DNA of 64,000 bases from Sporosarcina sp. FSL K6-1508 (GTDB taxonomy: Bacteria > Bacillota > Bacilli > Bacillales_A > Planococcaceae): positions 2,553,001 through 2,617,000 of the forward strand of contig NZ_JBBOXF010000001.1 of NCBI RefSeq assembly GCF_038007465.1. The letters are read 5' to 3'. A program made the position numbers and the translations under genes. The notes beneath the pieces were generated by a model that was given only the letters and a program-made list of their open reading frames with translations, did not search any database and was not told where the DNA came from. Position 1 is the stretch's first letter. Each line of letters opens with the position of its first letter. Below, piece after piece: positions 33,179 to 42,129 of this stretch.

Positions 33179-33994
33179 TTAAGGAGTACATTCATTATTA
33201 ACATGATAACGTCCTTTTGGTATGGCAAAAGGAGAGCCTGAAACAGGGTCTTTTATCACCATACAATCGAGGCCGAATATGTCTTTAACTAATGTGCTTG
33301 TAATAACCTTTGATGGCTCACCCTCAACTATAAGCTTTCCTTTACGAAGTGCAAAAATATAGTCTGCATAGCGCGCGGACAAGTTTATATCATGAAGAAC
33401 CATTACAATCGTAGTTCCATGCTTTCGGTTAAGGTCTGTGAGTAGGTCAAGAATTTCGACTTGATAGGTGATATCTAAAAAGGTTGTCGGTTCATCAAGA
33501 AATAAAATATCTGTTTGTTGAGCCAGAGCCATTGCGATCCAGACGCGCTGTCTTTGACCGCCAGAAAGCTCGTCAATATCATTATTTGCAAGCTCAGTTA
33601 TATCCATAATACTCATAGCTTCGGCGACTGCATCATAATCCTTTTTTGTCCAACCGCTGAGCAATGATTGGTGCGGAAATCTTCCGCGTCCAACTAAATC
33701 GGCGACAGAAATTCCTTCTGGAACAATGGGGGATTGCGGTAGCAGTCCTAAAACACGAGCTAATTGTTTTGATGGGATTTTGCTGATGGGTCTTCCGTCA
33801 AGAGTGATTTTTCCAGACGTAGGCTTTATAAGCCTTGATAGTGTTTTAAGAAGCGTAGACTTTCCGCAGGCATTTGCTCCAATAATAACGCTTATTTTAT
33901 TACTTGGGATAATAAGGCTGACTCCATGGATGATCGTTTTATTATCATAGCCCGCTATTATTTCTTCGGCTTGAAAAACATGTGTCGGTTTCAT
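33179..33994 (-). CDS. Siderophore/iron ABC transporter ATP-binding protein (FecE-type)
   Basis: 271 residues. It powers import of an iron chelate. Walker A GANACGKST near residue 38, signature LSGGQRQRVWIAMALAQ, Walker B ILFLDEPTTFLD and the switch histidine in VLHDINLSARY. Note that the Walker A has Ala-Cys (ANACGKS) where homologues have Asn-Gly/Asn-Ala-Cys; it is the usual FecE form. It is the last gene of a four-gene minus-strand operon and overlaps the fecD-like gene by one base. Confidence 0.94.
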   Translation of the reverse strand: MKPTHVFQAEEIIAGYDNKTIIHGVSLIIPSNKISVIIGANACGKSTLLKTLSRLIKPTSGKITLDGRPISKIPSKQLARVLGLLPQSPIVPEGISVADLVGRGRFPHQSLLSGWTKKDYDAVAEAMSIMDITELANNDIDELSGGQRQRVWIAMALAQQTDILFLDEPTTFLDITYQVEILDLLTDLNRKHGTTIVMVLHDINLSARYADYIFALRKGKLIVEGEPSKVITSTLVKDIFGLDCMVIKDPVSGSPFAIPKGRYHVNNECTP

Positions 33995-35025
33995 TATAAT
34001 TCTCCCCTTCGATTCATTCGGATTAGCAAGAAGATCAGATACGGCGCTCCGAGTATTCCTGTTATGACGCCCACGGGGTATCTGGCCACAAAAGCAAATT
34101 GCCCGATTAGATCTGCCGCCAAAACTAAATTAACGCCAACAAGACCCGCGGGTATTGTGCTTGAGAAGCCAACTCCGACTAGTCTTTTTGCAATCGGTCC
34201 GGAGAGGAAGGAGACAAATGCTATTGGACCCGTGGTAGCAGTAGCAAGAGAAATCATGCAGACGGAACTAAAAATAAGTACAATTCTTGTCTTGTCCGTA
34301 TTCACTCCGAGAGAAGTGGCCGACTGTTCTCCAAGTTCCAGTATACTTAGGTGTTTTCCTAGTACTATAATGATAGGTGTAAAGATGAAAACTGATAGTA
34401 TCAAAGGCGGAAGTTCGTGCATTTGTGAGCCATTGAGGCTACCGCTGAGCCATCTGAACGCTGCGGGGAGATCTTGTTCTGCACCGATCAGCAAAAGATA
34501 GGATATTAAAGCGCCAAGCATGGCTTGTATGCCTATTCCGATAAGAATTAATCTCCCGATTGAAAATGACTTTCCCCTAGATAATATGTAAATTAGTATT
34601 ACAGTAGCAAGGCCAGCAATCACGGAAGCAATGGAAACAACAGCTCCGCTAGTATGAAGTATGACTATACAAAACACAGCTGCCGCGCTCGAGCCGGTGG
34701 TAATACCGATTACATTCGGGTTTGCAAGGGGATTGCGCAACATAGTTTGAAAGGTGTTTCCGGCAATGCCGAAAGCGAATCCAGCGAAAAGACCTGCCAG
34801 CATTCTTGGTAGACGTATGGTATTAATGGCAAAAGAAGCACCTTGGAGTTCTTCTCCAGAAAGTACTCGGATTACATCTATTACGGGATAGATGGTGTTC
34901 CCCAGTAAAAGCATCGCACAGCAAAGAATGAATGCGAGTGCTGCCAGGGAGCCGGTAACAAGTATCCATCGACGGTGTCTTTGACGTCTGCCCGCCATAA
35001 TAAACTTAACAGATTCATTTTTCAT
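33994..35025 (-). CDS. Siderophore/iron ABC transporter permease (FecD-type)
   Basis: 343 residues with about nine to ten membrane helices of the FecCD/BtuC family. Typical motifs: RLPRMLAGLFAGFAFGIAGN near residue 69, TMLRNPLANPNVIGIT after it, and GPIAFVSFLSGPIAKRLVG (the coupling region to the ATPase). It starts with ATG overlapping the previous stop by four bases. With the next permease it forms the heterodimeric channel. Confidence 0.93.
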   Translation of the reverse strand: MKNESVKFIMAGRRQRHRRWILVTGSLAALAFILCCAMLLLGNTIYPVIDVIRVLSGEELQGASFAINTIRLPRMLAGLFAGFAFGIAGNTFQTMLRNPLANPNVIGITTGSSAAAVFCIVILHTSGAVVSIASVIAGLATVILIYILSRGKSFSIGRLILIGIGIQAMLGALISYLLLIGAEQDLPAAFRWLSGSLNGSQMHELPPLILSVFIFTPIIIVLGKHLSILELGEQSATSLGVNTDKTRIVLIFSSVCMISLATATTGPIAFVSFLSGPIAKRLVGVGFSSTIPAGLVGVNLVLAADLIGQFAFVARYPVGVITGILGAPYLIFLLIRMNRRGEL

Positions 35026-36062
35026 AATGACCGCACTTTCGATTTCATAGCTAATAGTATTAGTATCGGTGCTCCTATAAATGCTGTAACTACACCGACT
35101 TCAAGCTCTCCAGGGCTACCGATGAGCCTGCCGCTTACATCTGATACAGTCAAAATGATGGCTCCTGAAATAGCTGACATCGGTATAACGAAACGCAGGT
35201 CAGGGCCAAGAATAAGGCGCATGACGTGGGTTGATAAAAGCCCAACAAAGCCAATTGGACCTGCCAGGGCAGTAGCTGAGCCGCACAAAAGAACGGCCCC
35301 AAGAGCTGCAACAAGCCTTAGTATTCCTGTTTTAACGCCGAGTCCGGTTGCAACATCGTCTCCCAGGGCAAGTGCATTTAGTGCTGGTGCAGAAATAATA
35401 GCTATCAGTATTCCAATTATCAAAAAAGGGGTAAAAGTCGTAATAACGCTCCAGTTTGCTGAGCCAACACTTCCTACCTGCCAAAACCTGAATTGATCCA
35501 TGACATGAGAACGTGGAATCATTATTGCGATGACTAGGGAAGAAAGGGCGGCACTTGTGGCGGCTCCCGCCAAAACAAGCTTAATGGGCGTAGCGCCACT
35601 ACGCCCCATAGAGCCAATTCCAAATACGAAAACCGCAGTAAGCGCAGCCCCAGCTAAAGCTAGCCATATATATTGATTTGCGCTGCTTATGTTAAAGAAT
35701 GCAATTCCGCAAACAACAAACAATGATGCACCTGTATTAACTCCCAGTATACTAGGGTCTGCAATCGGGTTGCGGGTGACCGCTTGCATAAGCGCTCCTG
35801 AAACTCCGAGTGCTGCACCACAAAGTAAACTGAAAACTGTTCGTGAAATCCTCTTGCGAACCACATTTGCTTCATAGGAGTTTACATCTGGGTGAAATAA
35901 ACCGTCCATCACTTCATTTAATCCCACCATTCGAGAACCTAAAGCCAGGGATGCAAATATGCACAAGCCGAGCAAGAGAAAACAAATCACTAGAACCGTG
36001 ATAAAATTCCTCGGAATATGTAAGCTTGGTTTTTTTAATTTTGAAACCGATAAACTATTCAT
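35022..36062 (-). CDS. Siderophore/iron ABC transporter permease (FecC-type)
   Basis: 346 residues of the FecCD family: ISRTVFSLLCGAALGVSGAL then MQAVTRNPIADPSILGVNTGA and, later, GPIGFVGLLSTHVMRLILGP. It overlaps the binding-protein gene by eight bases and the second permease by four, so all are translationally coupled. Confidence 0.93.
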   Translation of the reverse strand: MNSLSVSKLKKPSLHIPRNFITVLVICFLLLGLCIFASLALGSRMVGLNEVMDGLFHPDVNSYEANVVRKRISRTVFSLLCGAALGVSGALMQAVTRNPIADPSILGVNTGASLFVVCGIAFFNISSANQYIWLALAGAALTAVFVFGIGSMGRSGATPIKLVLAGAATSAALSSLVIAIMIPRSHVMDQFRFWQVGSVGSANWSVITTFTPFLIIGILIAIISAPALNALALGDDVATGLGVKTGILRLVAALGAVLLCGSATALAGPIGFVGLLSTHVMRLILGPDLRFVIPMSAISGAIILTVSDVSGRLIGSPGELEVGVVTAFIGAPILILLAMKSKVRSL

Positions 36063-37143
36063 TTAACTTCTTAATGGCTCCCCCTATTAATTCAAGGTAT
36101 TCATCAATCGTATAAGATATCGCAAGTGGATTTGGGTTTCCAGAAGCAGCTAAAGGTGTATCGTTACCAATGAACACTACAGAACCTCTCTTAATAGCTG
36201 GAATTTTACCAAGTAGAGGATCAGCTTTAACGGCTTCATATAGGCTTTCATCACCATACCCAATTAAGATATCAGCATCGTTAAGGATGTCAGCATTTTC
36301 AGCGCTTAAGTTCAATGAGTAACTTGTAGGGTCGGTAATCTGTTTCGTGATACTTTCAGGATATTCCATACCTAGCTCAATCAAAAATGCACCGCGAGGG
36401 TCTGCTGGTGTATAAAGATGGAGTTTAGACATATCTTTAGCCGAGAAGTTGACCCAGGCAACTTTTTTGCCTTCCATCTCAGGATATTTACTTGATTCCT
36501 CCTCAATTAGTTTCTCAGTGTCCTTAATAAGTTGTTCGCCTTCTGCTTTCATTCCCATACCTGTTGAATTTAATATAACTTGGTCACGCCATTCGGTTGC
36601 CCAAGGAGCCTCCTGATAGGCCACGACCGGAGCGATTTTACTAAGAACATCATAGTCTTCCTGTGTTATACCCGAGTAAGCTGCAAGAATTACATCAGGG
36701 TTTGCATCTGAAATAGCCTCAAAATCAAGACCATCGGTATCCTGGAAGATATTGGGTTCATCTGCGCCGAGTTCCTCGAGTTTTTTAGCTGTCCAAGGCA
36801 AAAGTCCGCTGTCATCCTGAACCCCATAATTAGCCGCTGAGAAGCCTACAGGTACAACTCCGAGAGCGAGAACAACATCATGATTAGCCCATTGAACTGT
36901 AACAACTCGTTCAGGCTTGCTTGCAATTTCAGTTTCGCCAAATGCATGCTTGATGACGATCGGAAATTCAGAACTTCCATCTTGGGAAGCAGGTTTTTCT
37001 GTTTTAGATGTTTCGGTATTTACCGATGATGAATCAGGTGTTGAACTTGATTTCTGACCTGAACAACCAACTAGTAGTATCATAACCATTGCCGAAATTA
37101 GTAATGCTTTTAATGAGATTTTTAGCTTTGTATTCATTTTCAT
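36055..37143 (-). CDS. Iron-siderophore ABC transporter substrate-binding lipoprotein
   Basis: About 362 residues. Signal peptide with lipobox LLVGC near residue 26, then a Ser/Thr-rich linker and a class III binding fold (VIKHAFGETEIASKPERVVT, later PDVILAAYSGITQEDYDVLS and ADILIGYGDESLYEAVKADP). It delivers a ferric chelate to the FecCD-type permeases; the ligand cannot be read. I prefer ATG37143, which follows AAGGATGG; in-frame ATG codons at 37158 and 37137 also exist. The gene is first in the operon and lies behind a perfect Fur box. Confidence 0.92.
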   Translation of the reverse strand: MKMNTKLKISLKALLISAMVMILLVGCSGQKSSSTPDSSSVNTETSKTEKPASQDGSSEFPIVIKHAFGETEIASKPERVVTVQWANHDVVLALGVVPVGFSAANYGVQDDSGLLPWTAKKLEELGADEPNIFQDTDGLDFEAISDANPDVILAAYSGITQEDYDVLSKIAPVVAYQEAPWATEWRDQVILNSTGMGMKAEGEQLIKDTEKLIEEESSKYPEMEGKKVAWVNFSAKDMSKLHLYTPADPRGAFLIELGMEYPESITKQITDPTSYSLNLSAENADILNDADILIGYGDESLYEAVKADPLLGKIPAIKRGSVVFIGNDTPLAASGNPNPLAISYTIDEYLELIGGAIKKLNE

Positions 37144-37316
37144 AACCATCCTTATCATAAACTGTATTTTTAATTATTGCTTTTTGAGTTTTTTACTTTC
37201 CGCTCCAATGCTGGTGAGATTGAGTTTTTCTTCCGACATGTCTTCCACGGAGGTGCTGATCATGATCAGAGAATCAGCAACAAGAGAATGAAGTTGTTTG
37301 TCTCCTTTTCCTAATT

Positions 37317-37367
37317 GATAATGATAATCATTATCTTTAATGTATATTCTCTTTGATGGGTTGTCAA
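37317..37367 (-). promoter_or_regulatory. Fur box and promoter of the siderophore-uptake operon
   Basis: GATAATGATAATCATTATC at 37317-37335 matches the 19-bp Fur consensus at every base. On the minus strand TTGACA (37367-37362) is followed after 17 bases by TACATT, and the Fur box lies directly after it, overlapping the start of transcription. Iron-bound Fur would block the operon. Confidence 0.92.
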
Positions 37368-37481
37368 TGAAAAATTATAAGAGCTATTTGCCATATATTT
37401 CACTGATCTATTTGGTTTTTATTTATAATTATACCAATGCGTTACCTGTGGTTTTTTGTTAAAGGATTACTGTTCTCTTGA

Positions 37482-37727
37482 TTTTGGGAATCCAAATATA
37501 AAACTTCTTCTACGTATCAAACACCCGGGATCGAGATTGGGAAAATAATCAATATCTTATATAATCCTGATGATCCAAAACAAGCAATCATTGATTCGTT
37601 TCTCCAACGGGGAAAGATATTTACGCTTTTAGGTTCAATATTCCTTGGTGTAAGTGTTGGAAAGAGCTCAATTGTGCGCAACAAAACAACTCAATTATTC
37701 AGATACCAATCATTGGGAGGGAGGTAA
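37482..37727 (+). pseudogene. Remnant of a DUF3592-like membrane protein gene
   Basis: An open frame without start reads ESKYKTSSTYQTPGIEIGKI, then INILYNPDDPKQAIIDSFLQ and RGKIFTLLGSIFLGVSVGK to a TAA. The pattern (polar G-x-x-I-x-I-x-YNPDDP motif, then one membrane helix) resembles the C-terminal half of DUF3592 proteins. A TGA just upstream and no ribosome binding site show that the 5' half is lost. Confidence 0.4.
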
Positions 37728-37776
37728 AAGAACGTGTTCTGGTAGTGTGCGTTTAGGTAAATAAGATGTTTTGTAC

Positions 37777-37804
37777 TTGATTTTAAGAAGAGTATTGATA
37801 CTAT
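37777..37804 (+). promoter_or_regulatory. Candidate promoter of the leader peptide and nucleotidyltransferase
   Basis: TTGATT at 37777-37782, 16 bases, TACTAT at 37799-37804. The predicted transcript starts about 25 bases before the 15-codon leader frame. Confidence 0.5.
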
Positions 37805-37835
37805 TGAAATGGTGTAAGTGAAAGGAGAATTTTAT

Positions 37836-37883
37836 ATGTGTTGTTCATGTTGTCCGGTAGTAGAAATAAAAACTTCCCTTTAA
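37836..37883 (+). CDS. 15-codon cysteine-rich leader peptide
   Basis: MCCSCCPVVEIKTSL, with AAAGGAG seven bases upstream of the ATG. It ends 26 bases before a drug-nucleotidyltransferase-like gene. Leader peptides of this size before antibiotic-resistance genes often control them by ribosome stalling. CTTCC near the end of this frame (37873-37877) can pair with GGAGG (37894-37898), the ribosome binding site of the next gene, which is what translational attenuation needs. The role is inference. Confidence 0.5.
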   Translation: MCCSCCPVVEIKTSL

Positions 37884-37909
37884 ATCAAAAATAGGAGGAT
37901 GTTTTATTT

Positions 37910-38683
37910 ATGCTACTACAGGAAAAATTAATAAAAATGATTAAAGAGAAGTGTGAGAGTCATCCTAGTATTTCAGCTTGTATGATGTATGGGTCTTTTA
38001 CAAAAGGTGAAGGAGACCAATACTCTGATGTTGAGTTCTATATCTTTCTAAAAAATGAGGAATTTCAAGATTTCAGTTCATCTAACTGGATTAGCGATAT
38101 TGCACCCTATGATTTACTTTTCTTAAATGACTTCGGTACTGAAGTTGTCATTTTTTCAAATTTAGTCAGAGGCGAATTTCATTTTCTCGCTGAATCTAAC
38201 ATTGAGGTTATAAAGTCATTTAAAAATACAGGAGTTTTTCCTGACATAGAATCCATGTTTCTTTACGATATAACTGGTAAATTAACAGCGTGTTTGGATT
38301 TTCTAAAGGGCGATGGACCTGATAGAATGACTGACGATAATGTGGATTTTGCTTTTAATAATTTCGTTAAGGCTTGGCTAATGGGTGTTAACGTTTTAAA
38401 TAGAGGAGAACTTGCACGTTCGCTGGAATGCCTGTCACACGTTCAGCGGTATGTGTTAAGCCTGACTAGAATCCGTGAAAAAACAGTAGAACGTTGGCTG
38501 AATTCCACTAAAAACTTAGAGGTCGATTTGTCAGTAAAAGCATATAAAGAATATGCTTCAATTACTTCTAAATTAAATGAAGTAGAGTTAAATAGCGCCT
38601 ATTTGAATGCATTGTATGTTGTCGAGAATTTAATTCGGGAACTTGCTACCGATTATAAATTTGACGCTTCTATATATACTTAA
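37910..38683 (+). CDS. Lincosamide nucleotidyltransferase-like protein (LnuB/LnuF type)
   Basis: 257 residues. The nucleotidyltransferase core is MYGSFTKGEGDQYSDVEFYI near residue 24, with the GSFxxGxxxxxSDxE pattern and the metal-binding Asp and Glu. The rest follows the Lnu(B)-type layout, including VRGEFHFLAESNIEVIKSF and a helical C-terminal domain. Related enzymes adenylate clindamycin and lincomycin. Substrate here is unproven: it could be another small molecule. AGGAGGATG is the ribosome binding site. Confidence 0.7.
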   Translation: MLLQEKLIKMIKEKCESHPSISACMMYGSFTKGEGDQYSDVEFYIFLKNEEFQDFSSSNWISDIAPYDLLFLNDFGTEVVIFSNLVRGEFHFLAESNIEVIKSFKNTGVFPDIESMFLYDITGKLTACLDFLKGDGPDRMTDDNVDFAFNNFVKAWLMGVNVLNRGELARSLECLSHVQRYVLSLTRIREKTVERWLNSTKNLEVDLSVKAYKEYASITSKLNEVELNSAYLNALYVVENLIRELATDYKFDASIYT

Positions 38684-38882
38684 GATAGAAGCTTTGAATT
38701 TAGTGGGAAAATTAAGTATGAAGTATTCAAAATTTGATAACCAGAAGGATCCTAGTATTAAATTTTTCACTTGATTTCAATGTTTTGAAATTATAGTAAT
38801 GCTGTATTATTAATGAAATCTAGTTAAGCTATGAAAGACATACATTTCAAAGTCAACGGCAGAGGGGAAGGTATATCTGGTT

Positions 38883-39623
38883 ATGCATTATATCGAACAG
38901 GGCTGTCTGGAAGGCCCCCTTTTAGTGTTTTTGCATGGAGGTGGTGTGAGCGGTTGGATGTGGGATAAGCAAGTAGACTATTTTACCGATTATCATTGCT
39001 TGATTCCAACACTACAAGGGCATGGGATCCGAGGTGGAGAATCTAGTTTTTCTATAATGGAAAATGCACTGGAAATTATAGAACTAATTAATGAAAAAAA
39101 GAATGGGCGAGCGGTTAACATAGTGGGATTTTCCATAGGGGCTCAAATTACGCTTGAAATTCTCAATCTAGCTCCGAATCTTGTTAACAGGGCTCTCATT
39201 AATAGTGCCCTTGTTATACCAATGAAAATTACCAATTTGTTTATTGCACCATCAATCCGATTGACCGCACCTCTGATTAAAAATAGAGCATTTTCTAAAA
39301 TACAAGCGAAACAATTATATATCGATGACCTTTATTTCGAAAGATATTACCAAGATAGCATAAAAATGAAATCCAGCACTTTAATTGCAATGCTACGGGA
39401 GAACTTATCTTACAGGTTACCGGGAACACAAATCAAAACGACTACCCGGGTATTGGTAACTGTCGGTGAAAAAGAGAGAGGTGTTATGAGGAAATCAGCG
39501 CTCAAGATTGCTGAATACTATTCAACATCATCGCTGGTAGTCATTCCGAGAGTGGGGCACGGTTTTTCATTCGCTCAACCAGAAGGATTCAATCAACTAG
39601 TAGATGACTGGCTAAGGGAGTAG
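38883..39623 (+). CDS. Alpha/beta hydrolase
   Basis: 246 residues. Oxyanion-hole region FLHGGGVSGWMWD near residue 16, nucleophile elbow NIVGFSIGAQITLE with Ser in GFSIG, aspartate/glutamate region VTVGEKERGVMRKSA and catalytic His in VPRVGHGFSFAQP (read as RVGHGFSF). This is the core fold of small esterases and lactonases; the substrate is unknown. The ribosome binding site is weak, and bases 38831-38882 read MKDIHFKVNGRGEGISG in another frame, which might be the true N-terminus separated by a frameshift. Confidence 0.8.
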   Translation: MHYIEQGCLEGPLLVFLHGGGVSGWMWDKQVDYFTDYHCLIPTLQGHGIRGGESSFSIMENALEIIELINEKKNGRAVNIVGFSIGAQITLEILNLAPNLVNRALINSALVIPMKITNLFIAPSIRLTAPLIKNRAFSKIQAKQLYIDDLYFERYYQDSIKMKSSTLIAMLRENLSYRLPGTQIKTTTRVLVTVGEKERGVMRKSALKIAEYYSTSSLVVIPRVGHGFSFAQPEGFNQLVDDWLRE

Positions 39624-40094
39624 CCCCTTCCATTCTGATGAAATAATTAGTTTACAATTACATCAGAAGTGATACATTCAATAGCGGGAGTCAACTATTC
39701 AACATGCATGAAATGAAGACAATTTATCAAGACATTCATGCCATTGATTTTATTTGTTCATACCTTAAGAAAAAAAGCAGTACGATGTGAAGTTAGAAGT
39801 GAAAATTCATAGCGTCTGAGAAGGAACATTAACTGTTCGTTAAGAAGGTTGAGAAGAAATAATTCCAAGTGATAGAATCATAGTCATTCAAAAGTTTTGC
39901 CTTTCGTAGATTTATGCGAAAGGCAATTTTTACGTCTACTCGTTCCGTCTGTTGTAAAGATTGAAACCAGATTGTAAAAGAGCATTAGTATTCAATACCG
40001 AAAAATATTTCGAATGAATTTCGATTTTCATCAAACCTTCATATAGCTTTAGTAATATGAAGTGCAGGTGCTTTTGAGCGGGAGGTGAACATCT
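39624..40094. other. Intergenic stretch between hydrolase and redox operon
   Basis: No gene is seen apart from a 28-codon frame (about 39703-39789, MHEMKTIYQDIHAIDFICSY onward) without a ribosome binding site. A terminator lies at 39899-39931. Between 40008 and 40032 TTTCGAATGAA and TTTCGATTTTC form an imperfect direct repeat before the redox operon, a possible response-regulator site. Confidence 0.4.
39899..39931 (+). terminator. Terminator downstream of the hydrolase region
   Basis: GCCTTTCG (39899-39906) pairs with CGAAAGGC (39917-39924), followed by AATTTTT. Confidence 0.8.
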
Positions 40095-40754
40095 ATGGTA
40101 ACGGCAAGTGCACAAACGTCAATTGCTATTATCGTTTTAAGTTTGAGTGCGGGGTTTTTCACTTTTTATTTTATAGGTGATTTATCAAAAACGAAAAAGA
40201 AAATTTATATGGGTGAATTAGCATCGCAACTTACGAATTTTGTCCTGTTTATGTGGCTGGGTAAAATTCTGTTAAATCTTTCTGTCTTCTTAAAGGATCC
40301 GTTGGCTATTTTAGCATATCCAAGTAATTCGATTGCGTTTTATATTGCTGTGTTCCTAAGCTTTTTTACAATTGCTATTAAGTCCAAACGACAAAAGATT
40401 GATCTTACTCGCTTTATAAATGCTTTTATACATGTGTTTTTAATAACATCATTCTTGTATGAATTCATTCTAATTGTATGGAATAACAATACATATTCAA
40501 TTAAATACATGAGCTTACTTGCCGTGCTGATTATTACGTTCGTTGCCATCCATGCCCGTGTAACAATCTTTAGGCTAAATATAATCATGGCAATTGGTTG
40601 GTCTTTAGGTACTTTTGGATTGACATTTGTGATGCCGTTTATGATGGTGTTCGGTTATACAATGGCTCCGTGGTTTTTGGGTTTAATCTTAGTGATTTGT
40701 TTGATAGTAATCATTTTAAAAAAGAAAGAAGGTGTCGTAAATGGGCGGAATTGA
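40095..40754 (+). CDS. Polytopic membrane protein heading the CcdA/TlpA operon
   Basis: 219 residues with about six or seven membrane helices and almost no soluble part (MVTASAQTSIAIIVLSLSAG at the start, YTMAPWFLGLILVICLIVII near the end). It contains no cysteine, so it is not itself a thiol carrier. GGGAGGTGA is the ribosome binding site. It overlaps the ccdA gene by 14 bases, which ties it to the redox pathway. I do not recognise a named family. Confidence 0.75.
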   Translation: MVTASAQTSIAIIVLSLSAGFFTFYFIGDLSKTKKKIYMGELASQLTNFVLFMWLGKILLNLSVFLKDPLAILAYPSNSIAFYIAVFLSFFTIAIKSKRQKIDLTRFINAFIHVFLITSFLYEFILIVWNNNTYSIKYMSLLAVLIITFVAIHARVTIFRLNIIMAIGWSLGTFGLTFVMPFMMVFGYTMAPWFLGLILVICLIVIILKKKEGVVNGRN

Positions 40755-41499
40755 TGCAGATACGATGTTAGTGGTGGGAATGTTTTTGGCAGTAGGGGCG
40801 GGTGCGCTATCTTTTTTATCGCCTTGTGTGTTACCGATTTTTCCCGCGTATTTATCGTATATCACTGGGATTAGTGTTAAAGAATTGCAAGGAAATCATG
40901 ACGTAAAAATACGTAGTAAATTATTAAGCCATTCTGTGTTCTTTTTGTTAGGTGTTTCACTTGTCTTTATCAGTTTGGGTGTCGGGGCTTCATTTTTAGG
41001 ACAATGGATTCAAACGTTATTAGTAGGTGATTCTGGATTACTAATACAGCGGTTAGCCGGAGTGTTCATTATAGTTATGGGGCTTTTTGTTGGAGGTTGG
41101 GTCACTATTCCAACTTTAATGAAAGAAAAGCGTTTCCAATCCTCAAAAAGGCCAGTTGGCTATTTAGGCACTTTTTTCGTCGGTATGGGGTTTGCTGCTG
41201 GATGGACACCGTGCATTGGACCGATCTTCGGATCCATTTTATTTTTGGCGGCAAGTAACCCGGGCCAAGGTATTTTGTATACAGTGATGTATGTCATCGG
41301 TTTTGCCTTGCCATTTCTAATCCTGACCTTTTTCCTTGGATCAACCAAATGGATTGTTCGCCATAGTCAAGTGATTATGAAAACAGGAGCCATTATTATG
41401 ATTCTTATGGGCTTGATTTTATTTACTGGTCAAATGCCACGCATCACCGAATTTCTTCTTAAATTAGTGCAAGATACATGGTTCGAAAAGTTAGGATAA
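40741..41499 (+). CDS. ccdA: CcdA-type thiol-disulfide electron carrier
   Basis: 252 residues with six membrane helices. The two redox cysteines are in FLSPCVLPIFPAYLSY near residue 29 and AGWTPCIGPIFGS near residue 153, the standard CcdA/DsbD-core positions. It moves reducing power from cytoplasmic thioredoxin to the outside of the membrane, for use by TlpA/ResA-like proteins such as the product of the next gene. A second CcdA for cytochrome c maturation is probably elsewhere; this one belongs to an accessory operon. Confidence 0.92.
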   Translation: MGGIDADTMLVVGMFLAVGAGALSFLSPCVLPIFPAYLSYITGISVKELQGNHDVKIRSKLLSHSVFFLLGVSLVFISLGVGASFLGQWIQTLLVGDSGLLIQRLAGVFIIVMGLFVGGWVTIPTLMKEKRFQSSKRPVGYLGTFFVGMGFAAGWTPCIGPIFGSILFLAASNPGQGILYTVMYVIGFALPFLILTFFLGSTKWIVRHSQVIMKTGAIIMILMGLILFTGQMPRITEFLLKLVQDTWFEKLG

Positions 41500-41517
41500 A
41501 AATGGAGGTAATGCTAA

Positions 41518-42090
41518 ATGAAAAAGGCAATACTTATTTTGATTGTAGTGGGAATGCTTGGGTGGGCTGTATATGAGTTCTTTCTTTCAGCTGATGAGGG
41601 AGGTAATATAAAAACATCTGAGTATGAAGATGCTAACATCAAAGAAGAATCCTTTGAATCCAATGAAGTGGGGATTCGTAAGGGGCAATTAGCTCCAGAT
41701 TTTGAACTTAAGACATTGGATGGTGAGACAGTAAGGTTGTCCGATTACAAAGGGAAACGGGTCATGCTTAACTTCTGGGCAACATGGTGTCCGCCATGCC
41801 GTGCAGAAATGCCTGATATGGAAAAATTCAAGAGGGATAAGGATGTGCAGATTTTAGCTGTAAATTTACTTGGTACAGAATCAAGTCTAGAAAACGTTCA
41901 AAAGTTTGTCGACGAACTGAAGCTGACGTTGACTATTCCATTGGATGAAGAATCTGCTATATCAAATCAGTATCAGATTGTAGCTTATCCTACCTCATTT
42001 ATGATTGATTCAAATGGTCGCATTCAATCTGTTGTAATGGGTGCCTTGAATTATGACTTTATGGTCCAGGGATTTGAAATGATGCAATAG
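41518..42090 (+). CDS. Membrane-anchored TlpA/ResA-like thiol-disulfide oxidoreductase
   Basis: 190 residues. Residues 1-20 form an uncleaved-type signal anchor (MKKAILILIVVGMLGWAVYE). The thioredoxin fold follows with active site FWATWCPPCRAEMPDM and cis-proline in IVAYPTSFMID. It should be reduced by the CcdA protein encoded 18 bases upstream and act on disulfides outside the membrane. WCPPC is the TlpA form. Confidence 0.92.
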   Translation: MKKAILILIVVGMLGWAVYEFFLSADEGGNIKTSEYEDANIKEESFESNEVGIRKGQLAPDFELKTLDGETVRLSDYKGKRVMLNFWATWCPPCRAEMPDMEKFKRDKDVQILAVNLLGTESSLENVQKFVDELKLTLTIPLDEESAISNQYQIVAYPTSFMIDSNGRIQSVVMGALNYDFMVQGFEMMQ

Positions 42091-42129
42091 GTTCCTTCTG
42101 TCGTGTAAACTAGTAGCGGGGTGATTCGT

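Noticed and set aside
33926..34501. Plus-strand 191-codon frame
   Set aside because: It is antisense to the FecD-type permease gene, which has clear family motifs and operon overlaps.
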